From Mycoplasma sp. UBA710 (GTDB lineage Bacteria > Bacillota_I > Bacilli_A > Mycoplasmatales > Metamycoplasmataceae): a DNA stretch of 12,445 nt. This document shows, one piece after another, positions 1 through 6,741 of the stretch. The first letter of the stretch is position 1; every line of letters starts with the position of its first letter. The stretch is taken from positions 279-12,723 of the forward strand of contig DBMA01000033.1 of the NCBI GenBank assembly GCA_002298905.1, in the 5' to 3' direction. The position numbers and the translations under genes are program-made. A model generated the notes under the pieces. The model made no database searches. It was not told the origin of the DNA and saw nothing but the letters and a program-made list of their open reading frames with translations.

Positions 1-20
1 CCGCCTTTAATTCTTGCCAT
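1..20 (-). CDS. rplT: 50S ribosomal protein L20, N-terminal fragment (cut by window edge)
   Basis: Only the first six codons (MARIKG) are inside the window. They match the usual N-terminus of L20, which binds 23S rRNA early in 50S assembly and in many Firmicutes represses its own operon. A strong Shine-Dalgarno AAGGAGGAGAT lies just upstream (about 25-36) in the 22-nt gap after the rpmI stop. The infC-rpmI-rplT order is the classical conserved operon and makes the assignment reliable despite the short fragment. Confidence 0.85.
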
Positions 21-42
21 GTCTGATCTCCTCCTTCATTAC

Positions 43-240
43 TTAAATGTATGGTAAAATCTGCTTCATGTTCTTTACATTCGATGCATCTACAGTTGTT
101 GCTTTTCTGAGATTTCTCTTTGTCTTCGGAGACTTCTTTGTCAAAATATGTCTCTTATAGGCTTTATTTCTTTTTAAATTTCCTGAGCCTGTCACTTTGA
201 AGCGTTTAGCGGCTGATCTTTTTGTTTTCATTTTTGGCAT
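43..240 (-). CDS. rpmI: 50S ribosomal protein L35
   Basis: This 65-residue, strongly basic protein is a structural component of the large ribosomal subunit. The N-terminal signature [20 protein letters not shown] and the following His-Ile-Leu and Lys-rich stretch are diagnostic of L35, and the length is the family norm. The ATG is preceded by AAAAGGAG, which overlaps the TAA of infC 12 nt upstream, so rpmI is probably translated from the infC transcript with coupling to infC termination. It sits between infC and rplT as in most bacteria. There are no unusual residues and no TGA codon. The identification is secure. Confidence 0.97.
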   Translation of the reverse strand: MPKMKTKRSAAKRFKVTGSGNLKRNKAYKRHILTKKSPKTKRNLRKATTVDASNVKNMKQILPYI

Positions 241-252
241 TATTTTCTCCTT

Positions 253-846
253 TTAATTTTGATTTTTTTCTTTGTTATTTTTGTTATATTGAATTATTTT
301 TTTCTTATCTTGTTGTAAAAACATATCTAAAAATTTACCATTTAAAATAGGTTCTTTAGCAATAAAAGCAATATCTTCTACTTCATGATAAAACTTCATT
401 AAAGTTTCATGTCCAAATTCTGGTCTTTGAATTTCTCTTCCTTTAAATTTTAAAGATACTTTTACAATATCACCTTCTAAAATAAACTCGCGAGCTTTTT
501 TAGCTTTGGTTTTTATATCATTATCTCCAATAAAAGCTGTTAATCTAATTTGATGAGTTTCAATTCTAGATTGTTTTGATTTTTCTTCTTTTTTTCTTTT
601 GCTTCTTAAATATTTAAATTTACCATAATCCAAAATCTTTGCAATTGGTTTTGGATCAATTGAAATTAAAACCAAATCCATTTTCATTTCAGCTGCTTTT
701 TGTAAAGCATCATTTCTAGTTAGAACACCTATTTGTTCTCCATTAGGTCCAATAACAAATAATTTTGGATGAGGAATATTTTCATTAATAAGATGTTCGC
801 TAGTAGGTTTTTTACGCTTATTAATGTTGGAATTGTTTTGTTGAAT
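253..846 (-). CDS. infC: Translation initiation factor IF-3, AUU start codon
   Basis: IF-3 (197 residues) binds the 30S subunit, prevents subunit joining and proofreads the start codon and initiator tRNA. The N-terminal domain (about residues 17-80) includes FVIGPNGEQIGVLTRNDALQ, which matches the usual 'IGENGEQLGVMS..EAL' region. It is followed by the linker signature KPIAKILDYGKFKY. The C-terminal domain (about 95-180) carries the KVSLKFKGREIQRPEFG segment. The first in-frame ATG (687) would remove nearly all of the N-domain, and there is no in-frame ATG, GTG or TTG further upstream. A perfect AAGGAG lies 6 nt before an in-frame ATT at 844-846, so ATT is taken as the start. AUU starts are a known hallmark of infC and allow IF-3 to repress its own translation. 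The last 15 or so residues are an Asn/Lys-rich tail. Confidence 0.95.
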   Translation of the reverse strand: MQQNNSNINKRKKPTSEHLINENIPHPKLFVIGPNGEQIGVLTRNDALQKAAEMKMDLVLISIDPKPIAKILDYGKFKYLRSKRKKEEKSKQSRIETHQIRLTAFIGDNDIKTKAKKAREFILEGDIVKVSLKFKGREIQRPEFGHETLMKFYHEVEDIAFIAKEPILNGKFLDMFLQQDKKKIIQYNKNNKEKNQN

Positions 847-858
847 AGTATACTCCTT
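844..858 (-). promoter_or_regulatory. infC ribosome binding site with AUU initiation codon
   Basis: On the minus strand AAGGAG (858-853) is separated by TATACT from ATT (846-844), an ideal 6-nt spacing. The codons upstream of the ATT include no other start. Pairing a strong Shine-Dalgarno with an AUU start matches the IF-3 autoregulation known from other bacteria, in which IF-3 discriminates against its own non-canonical start codon. Confidence 0.85.
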
Positions 859-897
859 AAAATAACAAAATTATAAAAAATGAAAGTAAATATTTTT

Positions 898-958
898 TGT
901 TGTAGCTAAACCCAAAGTATGAACAATCAGGTGAGAAAAAATTCTACTTTCTGCAACA
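898..958 (-). ncRNA. Structured leader of infC-rpmI-rplT, candidate L20 autoregulatory leader
   Basis: On the minus strand TGTT (958-955) pairs with AACA (901-898), and GTAG (947-944) pairs with CTAC (905-902). The 7-nt GCAGAAA is left bulged on the 5' side. Inside the stem, CTCACC faces GGGTTTAG and can add an ACC/GGT helix. A helix with a purine-rich asymmetric bulge directly upstream of infC is the layout of the Firmicutes L20 leader, where L20 binds a mimic of its 23S rRNA site and lowers operon expression. No strong terminator follows; only an A6T...AT6 pairing lies downstream. If the leader is functional, control may be at translation or by a weak A-U terminator. The assignment rests on position and partial structure, not on a covariance-model hit. 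Confidence 0.6.
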
Positions 959-974
959 TTTAAATTGCTCTCTT

Positions 975-983
975 ATTTTAACA
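975..983 (-). promoter_or_regulatory. Extended -10 promoter of the infC operon
   Basis: The minus strand reads TGTTAAAAT (983-975), a TGN extended -10. It overlaps the TAA stop of tmk (978-980). Transcription would start near 968, about 120 nt before the infC start, which places the entire structured leader on the transcript. No clear -35 is visible. A second TATAAT at 870-875 could give a much shorter leader, but it would bypass the structured element. Confidence 0.5.
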
Positions 984-1610
984 CAAAAAATTAGTAATTT
1001 TTTTAAATTCTTCTAAAACTTGATTGAATACACTATCCAAATCTTTTGTAGCATCAATTACAATATATCTTTTTGAATACTTGTTTGCTAAATAATCATA
1101 AGCTTGAATGGTATTTTCAAAAAATAACTTATTCTCTTGATCTAGACGGTCTAAATTTTTATTGTTTTTTATCATTCTTTTTTGGGCAGTTTCAAAATCA
1201 ATTGCAAAATAAAAGGTATAATCGGGCATAAAATTATCAAGAATTTTTAAATTTAATTTTTCAACAAAATCTATTCCTAATTCTCTTCCACCACCTTGAT
1301 AGGCAAAAGAAGAGTCAAAAAAACGATCAGATAAAACTATTTTTCCTTTCTTAAGTGCTGGTTTAATTAATTTTTCAACATGCATTTTTCTAGAAGCTAA
1401 ATACAAAAGCATTTCAGATGTACTATCAATGTGATTATTCTTATTTAAAACTAAATTCCTAATTTCTTCACACTCTTTCAAATTAGTACCACCAGGTTCT
1501 CTTGTAAAGATAAATTGCTCTTTGTCAAAATTGCTTTCGATAAAATGCTTTAATTTTTCAATACAAGTAGTTTTACCACTTCCATCTATCCCTTCAAATG
1601 TAATAAACAT
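978..1610 (-). CDS. tmk: Thymidylate kinase (dTMP kinase)
   Basis: This 210-residue cytoplasmic enzyme phosphorylates dTMP to dTDP with ATP, the step all dTTP supply passes through. The Walker A loop GIDGSGKT is at residues 7-14 and the substrate-binding TREPGG at 36-41. The DRFFDSS motif is at 95-101 (the family usually has DRY or DRF) and YQGGGRELG follows at 104-112. A LID-like segment with LDRLDQE is at about 153-159. The length is typical for the family. The ATG overlaps the recR stop by one base (TAATG), and AAAGGAT lies 10 nt upstream, so translation is likely coupled to recR. It is the last gene of the dnaX-ybaB-recR-tmk unit. No hairpin terminator follows; the promoter of the infC operon overlaps its stop. 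Confidence 0.97.
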   Translation of the reverse strand: MFITFEGIDGSGKTTCIEKLKHFIESNFDKEQFIFTREPGGTNLKECEEIRNLVLNKNNHIDSTSEMLLYLASRKMHVEKLIKPALKKGKIVLSDRFFDSSFAYQGGGRELGIDFVEKLNLKILDNFMPDYTFYFAIDFETAQKRMIKNNKNLDRLDQENKLFFENTIQAYDYLANKYSKRYIVIDATKDLDSVFNQVLEEFKKITNFLC

Positions 1611-2203
1611 TATTTAATATCCTTTCTATTTTTTATAGCGTAAGACATAGTTAATTGATCAATATAATCAATTGAAACACCAAAGGGAATACCAATAGCT
1701 AGCTGACTAACCTTAATATGAGGAATATTCTTATTAATTTCTTCTAAAAGATAATTAATAGTTAATATTCCTTGTTGATTTGGACTAATTCCAATAATTA
1801 TTTCTTCAAATTCTTTAAGATAATCAAAAAAGGATGCTCAATCAAAAGTTATTTTTTTTTGAACTAATTTTTCATTAAACAACTGAGGAAATAAATAATA
1901 TTTACCATAATATATTTTTCATTTTTCATATTGAAAAATTTGATCAACATTTTCAATAATTAAAAGTTTTTTATCACGATCTGAAGATAGACAAATATTA
2001 CATAATTTATCATTTGTATAATAAGAACAAAGAACACATTTTTTAATTTTTTTCAAATAATCAAAAATTAAAGCACTATTTTTTTTTAAGTTTTCAATAT
2101 TCTGATCAATTAAATATTTTGCAATTTTTTGAGCTTGTTTATTTGATATTGAAGGAATTGTTTTAATAATATCAACAAGATAATCAAACTCCAAAGGTAA
2201 CAT
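1610..2203 (-). CDS. recR: Recombination mediator protein RecR
   Basis: RecR (197 residues, near the family's usual length) works with RecO/RecF to load RecA onto gapped DNA. The N-terminal helix-hairpin-helix region is at about residues 1-50 (SISNKQAQKIAKYL). A four-cysteine zinc finger, CVLCSYY..KLCNIC, is at about 57-72. The Toprim domain follows, beginning LLIIENVDQIF, and the C-terminus (IPFGVSIDYIDQLTMSYAI) matches the family's 'IP.GGDLEYADE.TL..A' ending. Two TGA codons (1919-1921 and 1838-1840) are read as Trp; a standard code would cut the protein to 94 residues. The ATG overlaps the ybaB stop (TAATG), and its own TAA overlaps the tmk ATG. A run of nine A in the coding strand (1852-1860) is noted but the frame is intact. 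Confidence 0.95.
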
Positions 2204-2490
2204 TAAAACATTCCTTTTCCAATTGAGTTTGTTATTGATTTTCTTTTATTACTAATTTCTGCTAATGCTTCATTAAAAATAATGATGATCATATCTTGTA
2301 AGGTTTCTTTATCTTCAGGATCAATAAGAGCTTCATTAATGTCAATTGATTGAATTTTTAATGACCCTAAAATAATTAATTTAATCCCTTGCTTTTCATA
2401 TGTAAAAATTTGTTCATCAAAGGCTTTTTCTTTCTTATCTAATTCTTGCTTCATTTTATTTGCTTGTTGCAACATTTTACTAATATCCAT
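2203..2490 (-). CDS. ybaB: YbaB/EbfC family nucleoid-associated protein
   Basis: This small DNA-binding dimer (95 residues) of the YbaB/EbfC family is often encoded between dnaX and recR. The N-terminus MDISKMLQQANKMKQEL is the family hallmark. A central strand region follows (IKLIILGSLKIQSIDINEALIDPEDKE, seen at about residues 36-62), then a C-terminal helix (LQDMIIIIFNEALAEISN). The usual N-terminal 'Q.QMQ' coiled helix is present. AAGGAG sits just upstream of the ATG and overlaps the dnaX stop codon 11 nt away. Its stop overlaps the recR start. The conserved neighbourhood suggests a role in DNA replication or repair, but the precise function of the family is not settled. Confidence 0.93.
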   Translation of the reverse strand: MDISKMLQQANKMKQELDKKEKAFDEQIFTYEKQGIKLIILGSLKIQSIDINEALIDPEDKETLQDMIIIIFNEALAEISNKRKSITNSIGKGMF

Positions 2491-2501
2491 AGTTAACTCC
2501 T

Positions 2502-4751
2502 TTATTCTTTTTTACGAGAAAAGAAATTGCCAAATATCATTTTTGATTTTGACTCTAAATCGTTTAATAAATTATCATTTTTATTTTGTAAATTTTTTGA
2601 ATGATCAATGGTATCTAAAGGAATTGCAGGAGGGGTTTGTTTGTTTTTTTTCAATTCACTAAATAATTCTTTAGATAAATTATAATCATATTTTTTAATT
2701 GCAAAAAAATGAACATTATTACCAAAATATTTAGCAATAAATTCTTTAAATTTTGGTTCATTGTATTTACTATTAATATCTTCAATAACTCAATCTTCTT
2801 TTGAAGATACTAAAATATAATCATTAGATGAAGCAACAAATTTTACTTCCTTTATTAAAACAGAATAAACATCATATTCTTCTGTAGCATCACAACTTGC
2901 TTTTTCTAATTTTTTCTTAAAAATTTCAAAAGTATCTTTTTTTGCCAATAAAAATAAATTTATAATATTTTGTTTTGACAAATTGGGTTGATCTAATTGA
3001 GTTGTAGCAGAATTTTTGTCATTTTGATTAAAATTAAATTCTTTAGTTTCGTGTTCCTTATTATTTGCTATTTGAATTTTATTTGCATCATTTAATTCAT
3101 TTGAATTTTTATTAGTATAAAACTCATTTGTATCAAAAATTTGTTTATTTGTATCATAATCACTTAATAATGATTCATTAATTTCTTGATCTGAACCATC
3201 TTTTTCATGAGAAATATTTAACAATTCAGTGGTTTGATCAATAATATTTTCATTAATAGAATCTTCATCTAAATTTAACATTGATGGATCTAAATCTTCT
3301 TGATAATTGCTTAGTTTTTTTTCAATTGTATTATTAATGTTTTTATTAAGAAGAGATGTTGAAGAAGTGCTGTAAGAAGAAATATCTTGAAAAGCATCAG
3401 CAATTTTTTGATTTGAAAAATCTGCTAAAACTGTTTTTGTTTCATGTTCTTTATTAGGTAAAACAATATTAGGAATAATTTTTTCATCCGTTTCTAATGG
3501 TGTTGTATTTTTTAGTTGATCTAAATTTGGAGAGGCAAAATATTCATCAGTGATATCACGATATTGGCTTGTTGAAAAATCAACATTTGCTTTTTTAGCT
3601 TTAATTTCTAATTGATTTGTTGTTGTAGAAGTTGATAATAAATCTTTTGTATCATATAAATCTTTTTTTTCAACATCAATACTTGATCCTTCAAATGAGC
3701 AAATTTTAATAATGGCTAATTGAAATAATTGTTGAGGGATATTTGAATATTTAATATTTTCTAATAATTCAATTAAAACATCTAAAACCTTGTAAACAAT
3801 TTCTTGTTTTAAAATAATTGAATTTAATATTTTAGGATCTTTTATTTCTACTAAATGAACATTATTTGTATTTTGATATACTAAATAATCTTTTAAAAGA
3901 TTAATCAATGAAACAATAAATTTATTAATATCAATCCCATTATCAACTAATAAATCAAAATATTCTAATGATTTAGCAATAGATTTTTGAGCAAGTAAAT
4001 TAATTAAATGAATCTGAGATTCAATAGTACTTAAACCAAAAATATCAATAATATTTTGGAAAGTAATTTGAGAATTAGAATATGCATTAATTTGATCTGC
4101 AATTGATAAAGCATCTCTTAAAGATCCATTTGCTAAATTAGCAATCATTTCTATAGATTCTTCATCATATGAAATATTTTCTTTATTAAAAACATATCTT
4201 AATTGTTTTTCAATAATATGTTTATTGATTCTTTTGAAATTATATTTTTGTACACGAGATAAAATAGTATCAGGAATTTTGTCAGGATCTGTGGTTGCTA
4301 AAATAAAAATTGCGTGTTTTGGAGGTTCCTCCAAAGTCATTAATAAAGCATTAAAAGCTCCTTTTGATAGCATATGAACTTCATCAATAATATAAATTTT
4401 ATATGGGCTATTTGTGGGAGCAAATTCAATTTGTTCTCTAATTGCTCTTACATCATTGACACTATTATTAGAAGCGGCGTCTATTTCTATAATATCTAGA
4501 GATTTATTAATATTATTTTTGCATCTTATACAAATATCCTCTTTATTGTTGGCATGAATACAATTAATTGCATTTGCAAAGATTTTAGCAATTGATGTTT
4601 TTCCAGTCCCTCTAGGCCCTGAAAATAAATATCCATGAAAAATTTTATCCATTTTAATTAAATTAACTAAAGTTTTAACAATATGATCTTGTCCAACAAC
4701 TTCATTAAAACTTGTTGGTCTATATGTACGATAAAAAGCTTTATAATTCAT
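2502..4751 (-). CDS. dnaX: DNA polymerase III subunit gamma/tau
   Basis: This is the AAA+ ATPase of the replicative clamp loader (749 residues as tau). The N-terminus MNYKAFYRTYRPTSFNEVVG is typical. Walker A GPRGTGKT is at residues 45-52, Walker B IIDEVHM at 121-127, LEEPP at 140-144, sensor 1 ATT at 152-154 and the arginine-finger SRV at 165-167. The zinc module has Cys64, Cys74 and Cys77, but the fourth ligand is Asn80. Domain III ends near residue 360. A long Asn/Asp/Ser-rich linker (about 361-600) contains NKEHETK twice, and a tau-type C-terminal domain follows. One TGA (2790-2792) is read as Trp; a standard code would lose the last 96 residues. The ATG has no Shine-Dalgarno and lies just downstream of an extended -10. 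An A8 run at codons 361-363 may allow a short gamma-like product. Confidence 0.97.
3663..3670 (-). other. A8 run in dnaX, candidate slippage/frameshift site
   Basis: On the coding strand the run reads GAA AAA AAA GAT at residues 361-364, the junction between the clamp-loader collar domain and the disordered linker. A -1 shift would add 20 codons and end at a TAA, giving a product of about 383 residues resembling gamma. AAGGA occurs 16 nt upstream, farther than the roughly 10 nt known in E. coli. No convincing downstream stem-loop is visible. Transcriptional slippage, as in Thermus dnaX, is an alternative. This is a hypothesis only. Confidence 0.3.
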
Positions 4752-4760
4752 AATTTTTTT

Positions 4761-4769
4761 ATTTTATCA
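4761..4769 (-). promoter_or_regulatory. Extended -10 promoter of dnaX, near-leaderless
   Basis: The minus strand reads TGATAAAAT (4769-4761), with the hexamer ending 9 nt before the dnaX ATG. Transcription starting about 7 nt downstream would leave only a few untranslated bases. This fits the absence of any Shine-Dalgarno: the spacer is A7TT. Confidence 0.5.
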
Positions 4770-4774
4770 TTTAA

Positions 4775-4780
4775 TATAAT
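4775..4780 (+). promoter_or_regulatory. Predicted -10 of asnS
   Basis: A perfect TATAAT is located 46 nt before the asnS ATG and faces away from the dnaX promoter only 6 bp off. No -35 or TG extension is evident. Transcription would start near 4787. The leader then holds AAGGAGG (4815-4821), an excellent Shine-Dalgarno 5 nt before the ATG. Confidence 0.45.
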
Positions 4781-4826
4781 GTTTATATTAAATAATAAAT
4801 AATTTTTTCTTAATAAGGAGGTAAAA

Positions 4827-6170
4827 ATGGAAATTATTTTCAAAAAAATTATGGAAACATGCCAGGATAATGAAGAAATAGAAGTAAAAGGATGAATTAG
4901 TTCTAATCGAGGGAATAATAAAATTAGATTTATTAATTTAAATGATGGTTCTACTATTGATAATTTACAAATTGTTTTAAGTAATGAACAATTTGATTTA
5001 GAAGAAGTTGCAAAATGAAAAATAGGTTCGGCTATTATTATAAAAGGTAGATTTAAATTAACTCCTCAAGCACCTCAACCTTGTGAAATTAAGGCTAATA
5101 AAGCTCAAAATATAGCTGCTACTGATGATGATTATCCAATTCAAAGACAAGAAATTAATTTAGAAACCTTAAGAGAAATGCCTCATGTTAGACATCGTAC
5201 TAATTATTTAAGGTCTATTATGTTAATCCGCTCAACATTGGCTCAAGAAATACATAATTTTTTTGCTCAAAAAGATTTTATTTATGTTCATACTCCTATT
5301 ATTACTTCAAATGATGGTGAAGGTGCTGGTGAGCAATTTATTGTAGATGATGAAAATAAAGAACCATTTTTTTCTAAAAAAGCAACTTTGGCTGTTACAG
5401 GACAATTGCATGGTGAAGCTTATGCAACAGGGTTTAGTAAAATTTATACATTCGGCCCAACATTTAGGGCAGAAAAATCTAACACCAAAAGACATGCGGC
5501 AGAATTTTGAATGATTGAACCTGAAGTAGCTTTTTATAATTTGGAACAAATTATTCAATTGGCCAATGATCTTTTAAAAAGTGTAATACAAAATACTATT
5601 AAAAAACATCCTAAAGAATTTCAATTTTTAGATGAAAAATCTAATCATGTATTAATGAAACAATTAAATCATTTTTTAAATTCAAAATTGCAAATTATTG
5701 AATATCAAAAAGCAATTGAAATATTAAAAAAAGCTGATGTTAAATTTGAAGATAATAATATTCATTTTGGTTTAGATTTAGCTACTGAACATGAAAAATA
5801 TTTGACAGATATTTATTTTAAAGCGCCCGTTGCTATTATTAATTATCCAAAAGAATTTAAAGCATTTTATATGTATTTAAATGATGATGATAAAACAGTA
5901 GCAGCATTTGATTTGCTAGTACCTGGAGTTGGAGAATTAATAGGTGGTTCTCAAAGAGAAGCTAATCCGAAGAAATTAATTGAAAGAATGAAATATTATA
6001 ATATTTCAGAACATGATATGAAATGATATTTAGATCTAAGAAAATTTGGTGATGCTGGTTCATCGGGATTTGGAATTGGATTTGAAAGATTAGTAATGTA
6101 TGTAACTGGAGTAGAAAATATTAAAGATGCTATTCCATTTCCAAGAACTTTTGGTAATCTAAAAATGTAA
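4827..6170 (+). CDS. asnS: Asparagine--tRNA ligase (AsnRS)
   Basis: This class IIb aminoacyl-tRNA synthetase (447 residues, near the usual 455-465) charges tRNA-Asn with asparagine using ATP. The N-terminal OB-fold anticodon domain is at about residues 15-100 ([20 protein letters not shown]). The AsnRS-specific motif 1 region [16 protein letters not shown] is at about 156-171. Motif 2, [20 protein letters not shown], runs from about 211 and is followed by MIEPE. Motif 3, [15 protein letters not shown], is near the C-terminus, and [10 protein letters not shown] precedes it. The start at 4827 is chosen for its strong Shine-Dalgarno and because it restores the OB-fold. TGA codons read as Trp occur throughout (for example 4894-4896, 5508-5510 and 6024-6026). 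It is the first gene of a plus-strand unit, with a promoter divergent from dnaX. Confidence 0.97.
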
Positions 6171-6175
6171 TAATT

Positions 6176-6184
6176 TGATATAAT
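6176..6184 (+). promoter_or_regulatory. Extended -10 promoter of the small secreted-peptide candidate
   Basis: TGATATAAT lies directly after the asnS stop. It is a full consensus extended -10 with no clear -35. Transcription would begin near 6191, leaving an AT-rich leader of about 78 nt without obvious strong structure. No terminator is seen after asnS, so the small gene may also be read through from asnS. Confidence 0.5.
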
Positions 6185-6268
6185 ATTTATTGTTAAAAAT
6201 CTTTTATTTCATAAATCAAGAAATTAAATTTATTAATTTTATTTTAAAAATATATAAGGAGAAATTTT

Positions 6269-6547
6269 ATGAAATTTAAGGGATTTTATCCAATGTCTTT
6301 AGAAGAACAAAAAACAATAAGTGCCGGTTTTGGTATTAGTGAAATAATACCTTCAGTTATTTCTGGAATATCTTCATTTACTAATATTGCAGATGATATT
6401 TCAAATACAATAATAAAAAATAAAATCGTTGCAAAAATGGATGAAGTTAAAAAAGGAGAAATAGAATTAGGTAAAGATGGACAAATTAGATTAAAATGAG
6501 ATGCTGTTTATGAAGATGATATTTCAATACCAAAAATTATTTTTTAA
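6269..6547 (+). CDS. Small protein with double-glycine-like leader, function unknown
   Basis: I do not recognise this 92-residue protein. The ATG is preceded by AAGGAG with 8-nt spacing, and the gene has its own predicted promoter. Residues 6-20, FYPMSLEEQKTISAG, resemble bacteriocin-type double-glycine leaders (hydrophobic, Leu, Glu-Glu/Leu, Ile, then Gly-Gly or a variant), here ending Ala19-Gly20. The presumed core begins FGISEIIPSVISGISS, an uncharged to mildly amphipathic helix to about residue 50. A charged tail, KKGEIELGKDGQIRLKWDAV, ends with ISIPKIIF. There is no Sec signal peptide, no lipobox and no cysteine. One in-frame TGA (6497-6499) encodes Trp77; a standard code would cut the protein to 76 residues. 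It may be an exported bacteriocin-like or signalling peptide, or a cytosolic protein. Coding status is likely; function is inference. Confidence 0.75.
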
Positions 6548-6636
6548 ATAAAAAAAACAAATAATCATCAAATATAAGTTTTTATTTAATAATTATTAAA
6601 TTATTTGAAATTAAACAAAAAAATATTTATATAAAA

Positions 6637-6672
6637 TTAAAGGCATTTTTACATTAAGTAAAGATGCTTTAA
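6637..6672. terminator. Hairpin between convergent genes, probable bidirectional terminator
   Basis: AAAGGCATTTTTAC (6639-6652) pairs with GTAAAGATGCTTT (6658-6670) around an ATTAA loop, with one bulged G and one G-U pair. Two further A-U pairs extend the stem outward. It is followed by T-rich sequence on both strands (ATTTTAATTT on plus; ATTTTATAT then T7 farther out on minus). It lies between the ends of the small plus-strand gene and minus-strand aspS. The T tracts are interrupted, so strength is uncertain. The rest of the 194-bp gap is AT-rich without other recognisable features. Confidence 0.55.
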
Positions 6673-6741
6673 ATTTTAATTTATAAATTTATAATAAAAA
6701 ATAAAATAAAATTTTAGAGTTTATAGATAAAAAATAACAAT

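Noticed and set aside
253..687. infC starting at the ATG at 685-687
   Set aside because: This would delete almost the entire conserved IF-3 N-domain and has no Shine-Dalgarno; the ATT at 844-846 has both.
1852..1860. A9 run in recR as a phase-variation or frameshift switch
   Set aside because: The reading frame is intact through the run into a conserved C-terminus, and there is no reason for switching a recombination protein. Such runs are common in this AT-rich sequence.
5307..5558. Minus-strand open frame of 83 codons
   Set aside because: It is antisense to asnS motifs 1-2. Its Phe/Cys-rich translation looks like a shadow of the coding strand.
5178..6026. asnS starting at the ATG at 5178 or split into two genes at 5510
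   Set aside because: The upstream reading frame encodes the OB-fold anticodon domain from a well-placed ATG at 4827. The break at 5508-5510 is TGA within motif 2 and encodes Trp.
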